Source of the DNA: a virus
Virus record (IMG/VR): IMGVR_UViG_3300010368_004406
Coordinates: 1-22,654 of that record
Strand: one strand, 5' to 3'
Length of the DNA stretch: 22,654 nt
Shown here: in pieces, positions 15,995-22,299 of the stretch
Numbering within the stretch: the first letter of the stretch is position 1
Layout: the number at the start of each line of letters is the position of its first letter
Translations under genes and position numbers: made by a program
Notes under the pieces: model-generated
The model's database searches: none
What the model was told of the DNA's origin: nothing
Seen by the model: only the letters and a program-made list of their open reading frames with translations

Positions 15995-16666
15995 CTAGAA
16001 GGGCATGTCGTCGTCAGACGACGCGGTCGTCGTGATTGGCGCAATTGGCGCAAGTGTCCCGATACCCACCACGCCGCTGGCATCCAAAGTCATGCCGGTC
16101 TTCCAAGCCGCTCCCGGCGCAAGCTCTGCCGAGAGGGATGGTGAGCTTTTTTTCTTGGTCAGGTAGGGGTCCAGAATTTCTTTGCCGCTAATTGACAGGG
16201 CTTCATAGGTACGATTGTCGACCGAGAAACGGGACGTCACAGCAGGTGGGCGGGAGACAAGGCCAGCCTCAAAAGCCCGCTTCAAGCCGTCCGAGTCCCA
16301 AATGTTCCGCACCGAAACCTTGGCCTTGATCGTGCCGGTAGGCGTCGAGAAGTATGTGACGCCTTCGTCCGGGTCCAAGGTCCGGTTGAACTCGTCCACT
16401 ATGGCGGCGCGATCACTTCTGAGCGCGGCAATCTGTTCATCAATCTCAACGAGGCGGCGCGTTGCCTCATCCATTGGAAAGCGCGTCTCGATTGTTCGGC
16501 CCACGCCACTCTCATCTACGCAATTAACCGAGACGAGAGGGGTGGGAGAGGTGGAAAAGATGGTGGCTGTGACGGCGATGATTTCTTCCAACTCCTTCAC
16601 ATAGGTAGGAACATCAGGCTTCTCGTCAGGCTCGTTTCCGAAGTCATCGAAGTTTGCGCTTTTCAT
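15995..16666 (-). CDS. Recombination-operon protein with SSB-like C-terminal tail, 223 aa
   Basis: The family is not firmly recognised. Residues about 70-95 form a helical segment (RRLVEIDEQIAALRSDRAAI), followed by a beta-rich part (about 100-170) and a Ser/Ala/Pro/Thr-rich linker. The protein ends in DDDMPF, another SSB-type acidic-hydrophobic tip. ATG at 16666 is chosen over the longer frame (open to 17044, which would run through the promoter region and into the divergent primase gene) because GGAGAG stands six bases before it. It is the first gene behind the predicted leftward promoter, 36 bases before the Sak4-like gene. It might be an SSB-fold protein, a Gam-like end-protecting protein or an accessory that uses the same partner-binding tip; the sequence alone does not decide. 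Confidence 0.8.
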   Translation of the reverse strand: MKSANFDDFGNEPDEKPDVPTYVKELEEIIAVTATIFSTSPTPLVSVNCVDESGVGRTIETRFPMDEATRRLVEIDEQIAALRSDRAAIVDEFNRTLDPDEGVTYFSTPTGTIKAKVSVRNIWDSDGLKRAFEAGLVSRPPAVTSRFSVDNRTYEALSISGKEILDPYLTKKKSSPSLSAELAPGAAWKTGMTLDASGVVGIGTLAPIAPITTTASSDDDMPF

Positions 16667-16717
16667 AGAAAACTCTCCGAGGGGCGATGCTACAGATGGC
16701 ATCTTGTGGACACCCAA

Positions 16718-16746
16718 CAAATAGGCTAGGTGTGACACCTTGGCAA
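16718..16746 (-). promoter_or_regulatory. Predicted leftward early promoter with palindromic operator in the spacer
   Basis: On the minus strand, TTGCCA (16741-16746) and TATTTG (16718-16723) are spaced by 17 bases, a fair sigma70-type arrangement, about 45 bases before the first gene of the recombination operon. A perfect inverted repeat, AGGTGT-G-ACACCT on the plus strand (16728-16740), fills most of the spacer, where a bound repressor would block RNA polymerase. The same region must also contain the rightward promoter of the primase gene, for which I see only a weak candidate (TTGTGG at 16704). Confidence 0.55.
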
Positions 16747-16766
16747 CCCCCACTGGAGAAAAAAGC

Positions 16767-18692
16767 ATGACGACACTTTCACAGGTCGACGCCGCTCTCG
16801 AATATCTGGATCGCGGTTGGTCGGTGATCCCCATCTGCCTTGATACAAAGCGCCCCCGCATTGAGTGGAGGAAGTACCAGACCGAATTGCCAACCTCAGA
16901 GGAGGTCGAGCGCTGGTGGACAGTGAACCCCAATGATGGCATCGCCCTCGTCACTGGCGAGTTGACCGGCCTTGTGGTCGTCGACTGTGATAATGAGGAA
17001 GCCGCCGAGGCGGCGCGGCAAGCCGGGATGGTATCGCCGGTCAAGGTCCAGACGAAACGTGGACACCATCTCTATTTCGCACACCCGCGCGATGGCATAC
17101 GGCGCGGCCCGCGTGCTGGCGTGAATACAAGGGGTGCCGATTGGCCAAAGATTGATGGCCTCGATTTCCGAGGGGACGGCGGATACGTCCTGCTTCCGCC
17201 CACCAAAAATTATTCATGGGAGATCGCAGCCGGTTGCTGCGAAGACGACACGCCCGAATGGAAAGATTGGAAGCCCTCATTGAAGCCAGATGGGGTGGTC
17301 GGTTTTGATTTCTCCCATCTTGACCTGACTGCCGTTCGCGCACAGCACAGCTTCGTCAGCGAATGGGATCGAACGGCCCGCTATGTGGTGGAGAAGTTCC
17401 CCGAGACACTTCGCATCCCGTCCGGCATGGGCAATGGCCGCAACGAACGGGTCATGCGCTGGATCAGCGAGTGCATCATGGAGGGTTTGTTCGGGAGCAT
17501 GCTGCGTGTTCGCGGTCTTGCTTTCATGCGAGAGTTCTTCGAAAGCGAACTAACTGAGCATGAGTTCGAGGCCACCTGCCGCTCGATGGAGGAAGCCGAA
17601 CGCCGCAACCATCCTGAACGCTTTGATGCCAGCGGGGAGTACATCTTCAAGCCCTGCCTTTCGATCCATGAGCAAGACCCCGCAGTCGCAAGCCCGAAGG
17701 CCAAGCTCATTACCATGGCCGATGCCGAGGATTTGTTGGCCAAGGCTGGTGGCCGGGAATACCTGATCGAACCTTGGCTCCCGGCTCAGACAATCGTGCA
17801 GGTTTACGGTTACTCTGGTCACGGCAAGTCGCTGTTTGTCGAGCATTGCATGGCGGCACTGGCGGCGGGCCGCAGGTCTGTTGGTCCTTTCGAAATCGGC
17901 AAGCCGTCTCGCGTCCTCTATATGGATTTCGAAATGGGCATGGGCACCATCGCCCGTCGCCTGATCGAGTTGCGTGAGACACACGGCGACACGGCTGATC
18001 GCTTGCAGATTTGGGCACCCTTCGTAGGCGACGACGAAGACATCAACCTCCGCACCCGAGAAGGATTGGCTGGCCTCCAGTCTTGGATCGGAGAAGTGAA
18101 GCCACAGGTCGTGGTGATTGACACGGTGCGGACAGGCTATCCCGGCCTCCAAGAGAATGACGCTGCCGAATGGGCTGCCGTCAACACGCTGGCCAAGAAA
18201 CTCCGCAACGCTGGCATGGCCGTGATCCTCGTACACCACGCCAACAAGCCGGGCGAGGGTGCGACCGGACGAGAGGCAGGCTCAACCAACCAGCTCACTG
18301 TCTTGGAAACTCAGATCAGAATTACTCAGGTCTTCACCGACAAGGACACAGCCCAAAACAATGCGGCCCTGTTCGATGACGACTATGAGAACCCCATCTG
18401 GCCACAGCTCCAAGACAAGCTGGAGAAAAACGATCCGGGCTTCACGCTCTACATGGTGATGGAAGTGCGGTACGGGAAAGTGCGCGAGTGGACAGAGACG
18501 CATGACCGTGTCCAGTGGATCGGCTTCGCACAGAACAATACGACTGGCGCTCGGACAATGGTTTCCAATTCGTCGACCAAGCAGCGAGCCAAGTGGATGT
18601 CCCTGTCTGGCGGCATGACGCCCGAGGCCATCTCACTCAAGCTTGGCCGTCCTCTTTGGGCGGTGCGGGAATGGCTGGGCCTTTCCGCCTAA
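16767..18692 (+). CDS. PrimPol-helicase replication protein, 641 aa
   Basis: N-terminal primase-polymerase domain: VVDCDN (residues 71-76, metal-binding Asp73 and Asp75), GHHLYF (99-104) and the GLDFRGDGGYVLLPP block (131-145) are the three motifs of the bifunctional DNA primase/polymerase (PrimPol) family. A RecA-fold helicase-type domain (AAA_25/RepA-like) follows: Walker A GYSGHGKS (348-355), LYMDFEMG (384-391), Walker B VVVID (448-452) and LVHHANK (488-494). The C-terminus (about 610-641, GGMTPEAISLKLGRPLWAVREWL) looks like a winged or plain HTH. I chose ATG 16767, with GGAG eight bases upstream, over the TTG at 16740, which lies inside the operator. Role: makes primers and unwinds DNA at the phage replication fork. 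It is transcribed divergently from the recombination operon. Confidence 0.9.
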   Translation: MTTLSQVDAALEYLDRGWSVIPICLDTKRPRIEWRKYQTELPTSEEVERWWTVNPNDGIALVTGELTGLVVVDCDNEEAAEAARQAGMVSPVKVQTKRGHHLYFAHPRDGIRRGPRAGVNTRGADWPKIDGLDFRGDGGYVLLPPTKNYSWEIAAGCCEDDTPEWKDWKPSLKPDGVVGFDFSHLDLTAVRAQHSFVSEWDRTARYVVEKFPETLRIPSGMGNGRNERVMRWISECIMEGLFGSMLRVRGLAFMREFFESELTEHEFEATCRSMEEAERRNHPERFDASGEYIFKPCLSIHEQDPAVASPKAKLITMADAEDLLAKAGGREYLIEPWLPAQTIVQVYGYSGHGKSLFVEHCMAALAAGRRSVGPFEIGKPSRVLYMDFEMGMGTIARRLIELRETHGDTADRLQIWAPFVGDDEDINLRTREGLAGLQSWIGEVKPQVVVIDTVRTGYPGLQENDAAEWAAVNTLAKKLRNAGMAVILVHHANKPGEGATGREAGSTNQLTVLETQIRITQVFTDKDTAQNNAALFDDDYENPIWPQLQDKLEKNDPGFTLYMVMEVRYGKVREWTETHDRVQWIGFAQNNTTGARTMVSNSSTKQRAKWMSLSGGMTPEAISLKLGRPLWAVREWLGLSA

Positions 18693-18822
18693 CAGCGGTC
18701 AGCACCGCCCCCGGAAAATACTTTCGAACATCATCAACGAGCGCCGCGACCTCCGGGTCGCGCGCTCTGTTGTATGCGATTATCCGTGCACGCTCGGCTT
18801 CCGAGCCGCGTCGCTTCGTCAT
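18637..18822 (-). CDS. Small basic protein of unknown function, 61 aa
   Basis: This is a leftward gene whose ATG at 18822 has AGGA eight bases upstream; its last 56 bases overlap the 3' end of the primase gene tail to tail. The product is basic at the N-terminus (MTKRRGSEAERARIIAYNRA) and near the C-terminus, with a helical centre (PEVAALVDDVRKYF) and a Pro-rich tail. No family is recognised. A possible -10 (AATAAT, 18847-18852) and an operator-like palindrome lie just upstream, and a stronger promoter-like sequence lies at 19027-19055, which favours a real expressed gene. It could be a small DNA-binding or host-interaction protein. The convergent overlap with primase means it could also act antisense to the primase mRNA end. 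Confidence 0.6.
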   Translation of the reverse strand: MTKRRGSEAERARIIAYNRARDPEVAALVDDVRKYFPGAVLTAVRRKGPAIPAPPKEDGQA

Positions 18823-18858
18823 GTCTAAAGTCCTGAAAAATCTCGGATTATTTGAGAG

Positions 18859-18871
18859 AGGCGTGTCACCT
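18859..18871. promoter_or_regulatory. Operator-like site (AGGTG-N3-CGCCT on minus strand)
   Basis: This is an imperfect palindrome resembling the site at 16728. It lies seven bases upstream of an AATAAT -10-like hexamer (18847-18852, leftward), close to the position relative to the -10 seen in the recombination promoter. It could regulate the 61-aa gene. Confidence 0.4.
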
Positions 18872-19026
18872 TAGTCTCGCCTACGAGTAGCTCTACGAAA
18901 GCAGCGCTTTCTCCGGCTACGCGAGAGGCCTCGTCAACTGACTGCGTCAGCCGCCCCCATAGCCCCCCCAAGGGGCGTCGGGGGTGGCGACCTGAAACTT
19001 CATTTCATGTCACCAACTCGTCGGCG

Positions 19027-19055
19027 AGATTAATAAGGTTCGCGCCAAAAGTCAA
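19027..19055 (-). promoter_or_regulatory. Predicted leftward sigma70-type promoter
   Basis: On the minus strand, TTGACT (19050-19055) and TAATCT (19027-19032) have a 17-base spacer. The -35 matches consensus at five of six positions; the -10 is weaker. It would transcribe leftward through the hairpin region to the 61-aa gene, leaving a roughly 200-base leader. An operator-like palindrome lies directly upstream of the -35. Confidence 0.5.
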
Positions 19056-19058
19056 CGA

Positions 19059-19071
19059 GGGTGTGACACCT
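19059..19071. promoter_or_regulatory. Operator-like palindrome GGTGT-G-ACACC
   Basis: The core GGTGTGACACC (19060-19070) is identical to the core at 16729-16739. It is centred about 45 bases before the predicted start of the leftward promoter at 19027-19055, a position used by activators as well as repressors. Confidence 0.5.
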
Positions 19072-19171
19072 TTTTGCAGCTCAAGCCCCCAACCCAAGCA
19101 CCAATGCGCAGGTCAGCAGACCCCCTTTGGGGGGGGGCCTGCTTGGAATTTCCGTAGTCTACGCAAGCGTT

Positions 19172-19198
19172 TCCAACCGCTCCCCCGGAGCGGTTGGA
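19172..19198. repeat. Perfect 12-bp inverted repeat with 3-base loop
   Basis: TCCAACCGCTCC and its exact reverse complement are separated by CCC. It is very stable as a hairpin on either strand but has no U-tract following it in either direction. It is the strongest hairpin of the non-coding region and could be part of an origin or of a structured leader RNA. Confidence 0.75.
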
Positions 19199-19237
19199 TT
19201 GTCACTCCGCCCCCTCAAAAAAGACACCCCACCCAAC

Positions 19238-19276
19238 GCGTTAGGTATTGGAGTAACACCTAACGCATGCCATACT
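19238..19276 (+). promoter_or_regulatory. Predicted rightward promoter overlapped by an inverted repeat
   Basis: TTGGAG (19248-19253) and CATACT (19271-19276) are spaced by 17 bases and would start transcription near 19283, about 30 bases before the HTH/zinc-ribbon gene. A perfect 9-bp inverted repeat, GCGTTAGGT/ACCTAACGC with 11 bases between (19238-19266), covers the -35 and part of the spacer. Within it, GGAGTAACACCT resembles the operator-like motif found at 16728 and 19059. This arrangement fits a repressible early promoter, possibly autoregulated by the first gene. Confidence 0.45.
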
Positions 19277-19313
19277 CACACGAACACCAACCCTAACTGC
19301 GTGGTCGCTGTTC

Positions 19314-19604
19314 ATGCCCCGGTACGTTGTCGTCAGCGCAGAGAACATCGAGTGGCTCAAAGCCAACCACTCACGCAGCACCTACACGGCCATGGCCTCC
19401 AAGCTTGGCTGCCATGTCGACACCCTCAAACGCATCCTCGCCCGCGAGGGCCTCCAAGAATTTGAAGCAGCCAAATACACCGCCGCCCTCAAGCACCCCA
19501 AGTGGACCCGCCCCTGCATCCTCTGCTCCAAACCTGAAACCCGTCCCCGCAATTGGTTCATGTGTTCCAGTTGCCGAAAGAAGAACGGCTACGAAGAAAC
19601 ATGA
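19314..19604 (+). CDS. Small HTH plus zinc-ribbon protein, possible regulator, 96 aa
   Basis: Residues about 20-47 (TYTAMASKLGCHVDTLKRILA) have the pattern of a helix-turn-helix. C68-x2-C71 and C84-x2-C87 form a probable zinc ribbon, with Arg/Pro/Trp residues between. The protein is basic and has no signal peptide. Such small HTH/zinc proteins usually bind nucleic acid; here it is first in its operon, directly behind a promoter overlapped by inverted repeats, so it is a candidate for the factor that reads the repeated operator-like motif. No good Shine-Dalgarno sequence precedes ATG 19314. Its end overlaps the HNH gene start by four bases (ATGA). It might instead assist the downstream nucleases in DNA recognition. 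Confidence 0.75.
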   Translation: MPRYVVVSAENIEWLKANHSRSTYTAMASKLGCHVDTLKRILAREGLQEFEAAKYTAALKHPKWTRPCILCSKPETRPRNWFMCSSCRKKNGYEET

Positions 19605-20077
19605 CCGATCACCTCCCCCCAAAAATAATTCCCGGCGAACGCTGGGTGCCCATCAAGGGGTACTCCGACTACGAAGTGTCCAGCGAAGGACGCATCCGTC
19701 GCCTCACGCCTCCATCCCACAAGCGCCTTGCCTCCACCCCTCACGACAAGCGCCTCTACCCATACATTCTGCGCGGCTCATCAATGCCCTCAGACTACCG
19801 GCGTGTCCGTCTCTCTCGCCCCGGTGGCTCACCGCGCAACCTTCTCTACATCCACCGCCTCGTCGCGCAGCATTTCCTGCCGCCAGTCGGAGAGATGGAG
19901 TTGGATCGTGTCGGTCATCACAACGGCGAGCGCGGCGATAATCGTGCCGCCAACCTCTACTGGCTCCCCAACGTAGCCCTAATCAACGAACTCCTCGACG
20001 CCTCCAAGCCCGACTATGACGACAGCACCGACTTCGCCTTCACCTATGTCGATCCACCAACCCACACCCCGGAGTAA
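19601..20077 (+). CDS. NUMOD4-HNH endonuclease, 158 aa
   Basis: Residues 13-35 (ERWVPIKGYSDYEVSSEGRI) are a clear NUMOD4 DNA-binding module. Residues about 84-122 form an HNH domain: IHRLVAQHF, then VGHHNGE (104-110), then DNRAANLYW (113-121). The usual V-(D/N)-H has Gly105 in the middle position; His106 remains as the probable catalytic residue and Asn108/Asn118 are present. I chose ATG 19601, coupled by ATGA to the previous gene, over the longer frame from 19553. These enzymes make nicks or breaks and are common as free-standing homing-type endonucleases in phages, though they also act in packaging or host-DNA degradation. No intron or split gene is visible next to it, so it is free-standing here. 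Confidence 0.9.
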   Translation: MTDHLPPKIIPGERWVPIKGYSDYEVSSEGRIRRLTPPSHKRLASTPHDKRLYPYILRGSSMPSDYRRVRLSRPGGSPRNLLYIHRLVAQHFLPPVGEMELDRVGHHNGERGDNRAANLYWLPNVALINELLDASKPDYDDSTDFAFTYVDPPTHTPE

Positions 20078-20083
20078 CCACCC

Positions 20084-20458
20084 ATGGCCAATCCACAAAA
20101 AGCCAAAGGCGACAACTTCGAGCGCGAACTCGCGGCCTACATCAACGAGTACCTTGGCCGCGAACTTTGCTCCCGCGCACCCCTCTCAGGTGGTGGCGTA
20201 GTCGGTATCCTGTCTGGCGGTGCCGACTTGATTGGCCCCCCCGACCTATTCATCGAAGCCAAGCGCGTCGAGAAACTTTCATTCCCTGCCGCCATGGCTC
20301 AAGCCGAGCGCAACATTATCCAAACTCAAACCCAAGACATGGGCGTCGTCATCAATCGACGTAACCGCATGTCCACTGGCCAATCCTACGTCCTGCTCCG
20401 CCTCGACGATTTCCTGCGCCTCTACAAATCTCACTTAACTCTGGAGGGCATCCTGTGA
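20084..20458 (+). CDS. Hjc-like PD-(D/E)XK nuclease, probable Holliday-junction resolvase, 124 aa
   Basis: The N-terminal helix KGDNFERELA (residues 8-17, Glu13) and the core PPDLFIEAKR (52-61, Asp54, Glu58-x-Lys60), followed by a Gln/Glu-containing helix (MAQAERNIIQ, 71-80), give the PD-(D/E)XK pattern of small Hjc/RusA-like or VRR-NUC-like nucleases. The ADLIGPPDLF stretch corresponds to the GSG...PDi region of archaeal-type resolvases. ATG 20084 has GGAG nine bases upstream; the stop overlaps the next gene's GTG (GTGA). With PrimPol, Sak4, SSB-like protein and the Cas4-like exonuclease, it would complete a recombination-dependent replication set by resolving branched DNA before packaging. 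A different structure-specific or restriction-like activity is possible. Confidence 0.8.
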   Translation: MANPQKAKGDNFERELAAYINEYLGRELCSRAPLSGGGVVGILSGGADLIGPPDLFIEAKRVEKLSFPAAMAQAERNIIQTQTQDMGVVINRRNRMSTGQSYVLLRLDDFLRLYKSHLTLEGIL

Positions 20459-20958
20459 CTACCGATTGCCAGAATGATCCGGCCCGCCGTGTCTTCGTCT
20501 CTGCCCACGCCATCGTTCGCTACCTCGAACGCTGCTGTGGTTTCGAAGACGAGGTCGCCGAGGCCACAGCCCTCTACTTGGCGAGCCACCCCCACGCCAC
20601 CGAAGCCCCCGAAATCTTCATCATCACCCATGTCCTCTCTGGCACACCCCTCACCACCAAAGACATCATCAACCACATCCTCACGCCCGAAGTGAAAGCC
20701 GCCGTTCGCGCGGGCGCCTCCATCTTCCGAACCCCCGAACTAACCTTCTGTATCGCCCAGCCCTCAACAATTTGCACGATCCTCCCTGCCGAGATGCCCC
20801 TCTCCCATGGCCAGATGGTCCGACACATTGCGACCCAAAAGAACTGGCAAAACCCCAACGGCACGCCCATCTCCGCCGTCGAACTCAAGCGACAAAAGAA
20901 CCGCTCCCCCATCTCTGGCCGCAAGACAGCCAGCAAGCGCCGCCCCCCTCCCGACTAG
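20455..20958 (+). CDS. Unknown protein with basic C-terminal tail, 167 aa
   Basis: The start is GTG at 20455, overlapping the stop of the Hjc-like gene (GTGA), with a strong GGAGG seven bases upstream. No family is recognised. The N-terminal part contains a helical HAIVRYLERCCG segment (residues 18-29) of a kind seen in small phage and mobile-element proteins of unknown function. The centre is mixed alpha/beta, and the last 35 residues are Lys/Arg/Pro-rich (KRQKNRSPISGRKTASKRR), suggesting nucleic-acid contact. Coupling to the resolvase suggests a DNA-transaction role; this is inference only. The coding strand is strongly C-rich, like its neighbours. Confidence 0.8.
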   Translation: MTTDCQNDPARRVFVSAHAIVRYLERCCGFEDEVAEATALYLASHPHATEAPEIFIITHVLSGTPLTTKDIINHILTPEVKAAVRAGASIFRTPELTFCIAQPSTICTILPAEMPLSHGQMVRHIATQKNWQNPNGTPISAVELKRQKNRSPISGRKTASKRRPPPD

Positions 20959-20994
20959 GACGACACGCCCCCATCCACTCCCCATAAATTACCC

Positions 20995-21972
20995 ATGCTC
21001 CAAGACTTTCCATCCTCGCCCATCCCGCGCACCCCCTCGCAAGACGCGGCATACACATCCCACGTCCCAGCCCCAGCACGCCGCCCCCAACCCTTCTCGC
21101 AAGCCATCCTCGACCAATGGCTCCAAGCGCAAATCTCCCCCGAAAGTGGCGCGGCCTCAGCGTTCGCTGACCGCTCCGCCGCAGCCCGCTCCTCTGGCAA
21201 CTTCGCCGCCATGTATGGCTACCGCAACTTCCCAGCCGAGAGCGTCGACCGCTACTATCTCGACGGCGTACGCGGCCCAGTCGCCGGGCGCGCAAGCTCC
21301 ACATCAAACATGCCCGGCATGAACAGCCTCGAAAACCTTTTCGCCGACCCTCGCATCACCCGTCTGGCTGATCCACGCAGGTCCACCCCTCGCCCCCTCG
21401 CCTCCACCCAAGACGGCGGCGGCATCATCGAGGCCCTAACGGACCCCGGCTCAATGGACGCCGACAAGACAGATCAACATGAACACCAGCACCAAGCTGG
21501 CAACCACCTAGACGCCGAGAACCCCGAGGCCTTCGGCCCCGTAGAAGACGCGCTTCGCGCCGCTAACTTCACGTCCTACGGACCCGGCACCTTCACGCCC
21601 AACTCCTTCGCCGACGAACTTTTTGCGTCCCTCCAAGACATCGTCAACAACCCGTCCACTGGCGACCGAGATTTCCGTGTCGACTCAATCAACTCCATGC
21701 TCACTGGCACAGAGGGCGACGGCTCCCAGCGCTTCTCCAACTACCCAAACGGCTACGGCGGCGACCCCATCGACCCCTCTCGCTCCGGCGAGTTCGCGCG
21801 CATACGCTCGGCCCTCGACGCCTACAACCAACCCTTCATCGACCGCCTGCCCCTGCCCCCCAACTACGATCCAAGACAAGACCCGCGCACCTCTGCCTCC
21901 TACATCGACCCTTGGTCCTCCCCCTCTGGCACAACGGTCGTACGCGCACGTCGCCCATCCCCCAATCCCTAA
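20995..21972 (+). CDS. Pro/Ser/Asp-rich unknown protein, 325 aa
   Basis: This is a long intact frame starting at ATG 20995, but without a clear Shine-Dalgarno sequence (CCATAAATTACCC precedes it). The product is rich in Pro, Ser, Ala, Asp and Arg and appears largely disordered, with short ordered patches (about residues 36-60 and 180-225). A His-rich patch DQHEHQHQ lies near residue 164. There is no signal peptide or membrane segment, and no family is recognised. Codon third positions are dominated by C, and the + strand in this gene has about three C per G. It ends shortly before the leftward terminator region. It could be a virion-associated or host-interaction protein; I cannot tell. Confidence 0.7.
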   Translation: MLQDFPSSPIPRTPSQDAAYTSHVPAPARRPQPFSQAILDQWLQAQISPESGAASAFADRSAAARSSGNFAAMYGYRNFPAESVDRYYLDGVRGPVAGRASSTSNMPGMNSLENLFADPRITRLADPRRSTPRPLASTQDGGGIIEALTDPGSMDADKTDQHEHQHQAGNHLDAENPEAFGPVEDALRAANFTSYGPGTFTPNSFADELFASLQDIVNNPSTGDRDFRVDSINSMLTGTEGDGSQRFSNYPNGYGGDPIDPSRSGEFARIRSALDAYNQPFIDRLPLPPNYDPRQDPRTSASYIDPWSSPSGTTVVRARRPSPNP

Positions 21973-21994
21973 CGCTACCGCGCAAATTCAAGAC

Positions 21995-22025
21995 AAAAAA
22001 AGGGGCGCACCCGAAGGCACGCCCC
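21995..22025 (-). terminator. Intrinsic terminator with UUCG loop (leftward)
   Basis: Read leftward, GGGGCGTGCC and GGTGCGCCCC form a 10-bp stem with two G-U pairs around a C(UUCG)G tetraloop, followed by seven U (A-tract at 21995-22001). It ends the leftward operon from the right edge. Read rightward, the stem lacks a U-tract, but it may still shield the 3' end of the 325-aa gene transcript. Confidence 0.9.
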
Positions 22026-22052
22026 TGTCTTGCTATCAAGTTTGCGGAGTTC

Positions 22053-22298
22053 TTACTTGTCCCGTTCCTTATCCATGCGAGCGACCTCCTGCCGAAGCCC
22101 CTCCTCAATGGCCGCCTGTGTTTCTTTCTCGTATCGCTCATTGGGAACATACTCAGCGTGCCAAAACAGCCAGCGCAACACCCTCAGCCTAAACTTCGAC
22201 GGCACCTGCTCGCGGTCATAGACGTCCACCTGCAAACCAAATCTGCCAAACAGAACCAACCGGCCCAGCGGCACCTTAACAGCCGTAAATCCAGCCAT
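22053..22298 (-). CDS. Small unknown phage protein, 81 aa
   Basis: I chose ATG at 22298, which has GGAGG eight bases upstream, over the GTG at 22307, which sits inside that Shine-Dalgarno sequence. The N-terminal half is hydrophobic/beta-like (VPLGRLVLFGRFGLQVDVYD), the middle has aromatic residues (LRWLFWHAEYVP) and the C-terminal third is a charged helix (about residues 52-81). No family is recognised and there is no certain membrane segment. The start lies one base after the stop of the previous gene, so the two are coupled. It is the last gene before the UUCG terminator. Confidence 0.75.
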   Translation of the reverse strand: MAGFTAVKVPLGRLVLFGRFGLQVDVYDREQVPSKFRLRVLRWLFWHAEYVPNERYEKETQAAIEEGLRQEVARMDKERDK

Positions 22299-22299
22299 A

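Larger units (their letters stand above)
18823..19313. other. Hairpin-rich non-coding region between divergent early genes
   Basis: No convincing gene is present on either strand across about 490 bases. It contains several inverted repeats: GAAAGC-AGC-GCTTTC (18897-18911); a 9-bp stem with one G-U pair (18950-18958 with 18980-18988) enclosing CCCC-AA-GGGG; C/G runs at 19121-19138; a perfect 12-bp stem with a 3-base loop (19172-19198); and GCGTTAGGT/ACCTAACGC (19238-19266). It also holds three operator-like sites and promoter-like sequences in both directions. None of the hairpins has a U-tract, so they are not ordinary terminators. Candidate roles are replication origin, regulatory region or structured RNA. 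The + strand GC skew changes here. Confidence 0.6.

Noticed and set aside
16740-16766. TTG start nine codons upstream for the PrimPol-helicase
   Set aside because: It overlaps the operator and the leftward -35; the ATG at 16767 has GGAG at proper spacing and PrimPol homology begins after it.
16667-17044. N-terminal extension of the 223-aa SSB-tailed protein
   Set aside because: It would run through the divergent promoter region and into the PrimPol coding sequence; the ATG at 16666 has a good Shine-Dalgarno sequence.
18880-19300. tRNA or tRNA-like gene in the hairpin region
   Set aside because: Searched for a T-arm (GGTTCGCGCC at 19038 looked similar) but no matching acceptor and anticodon arms could be built.
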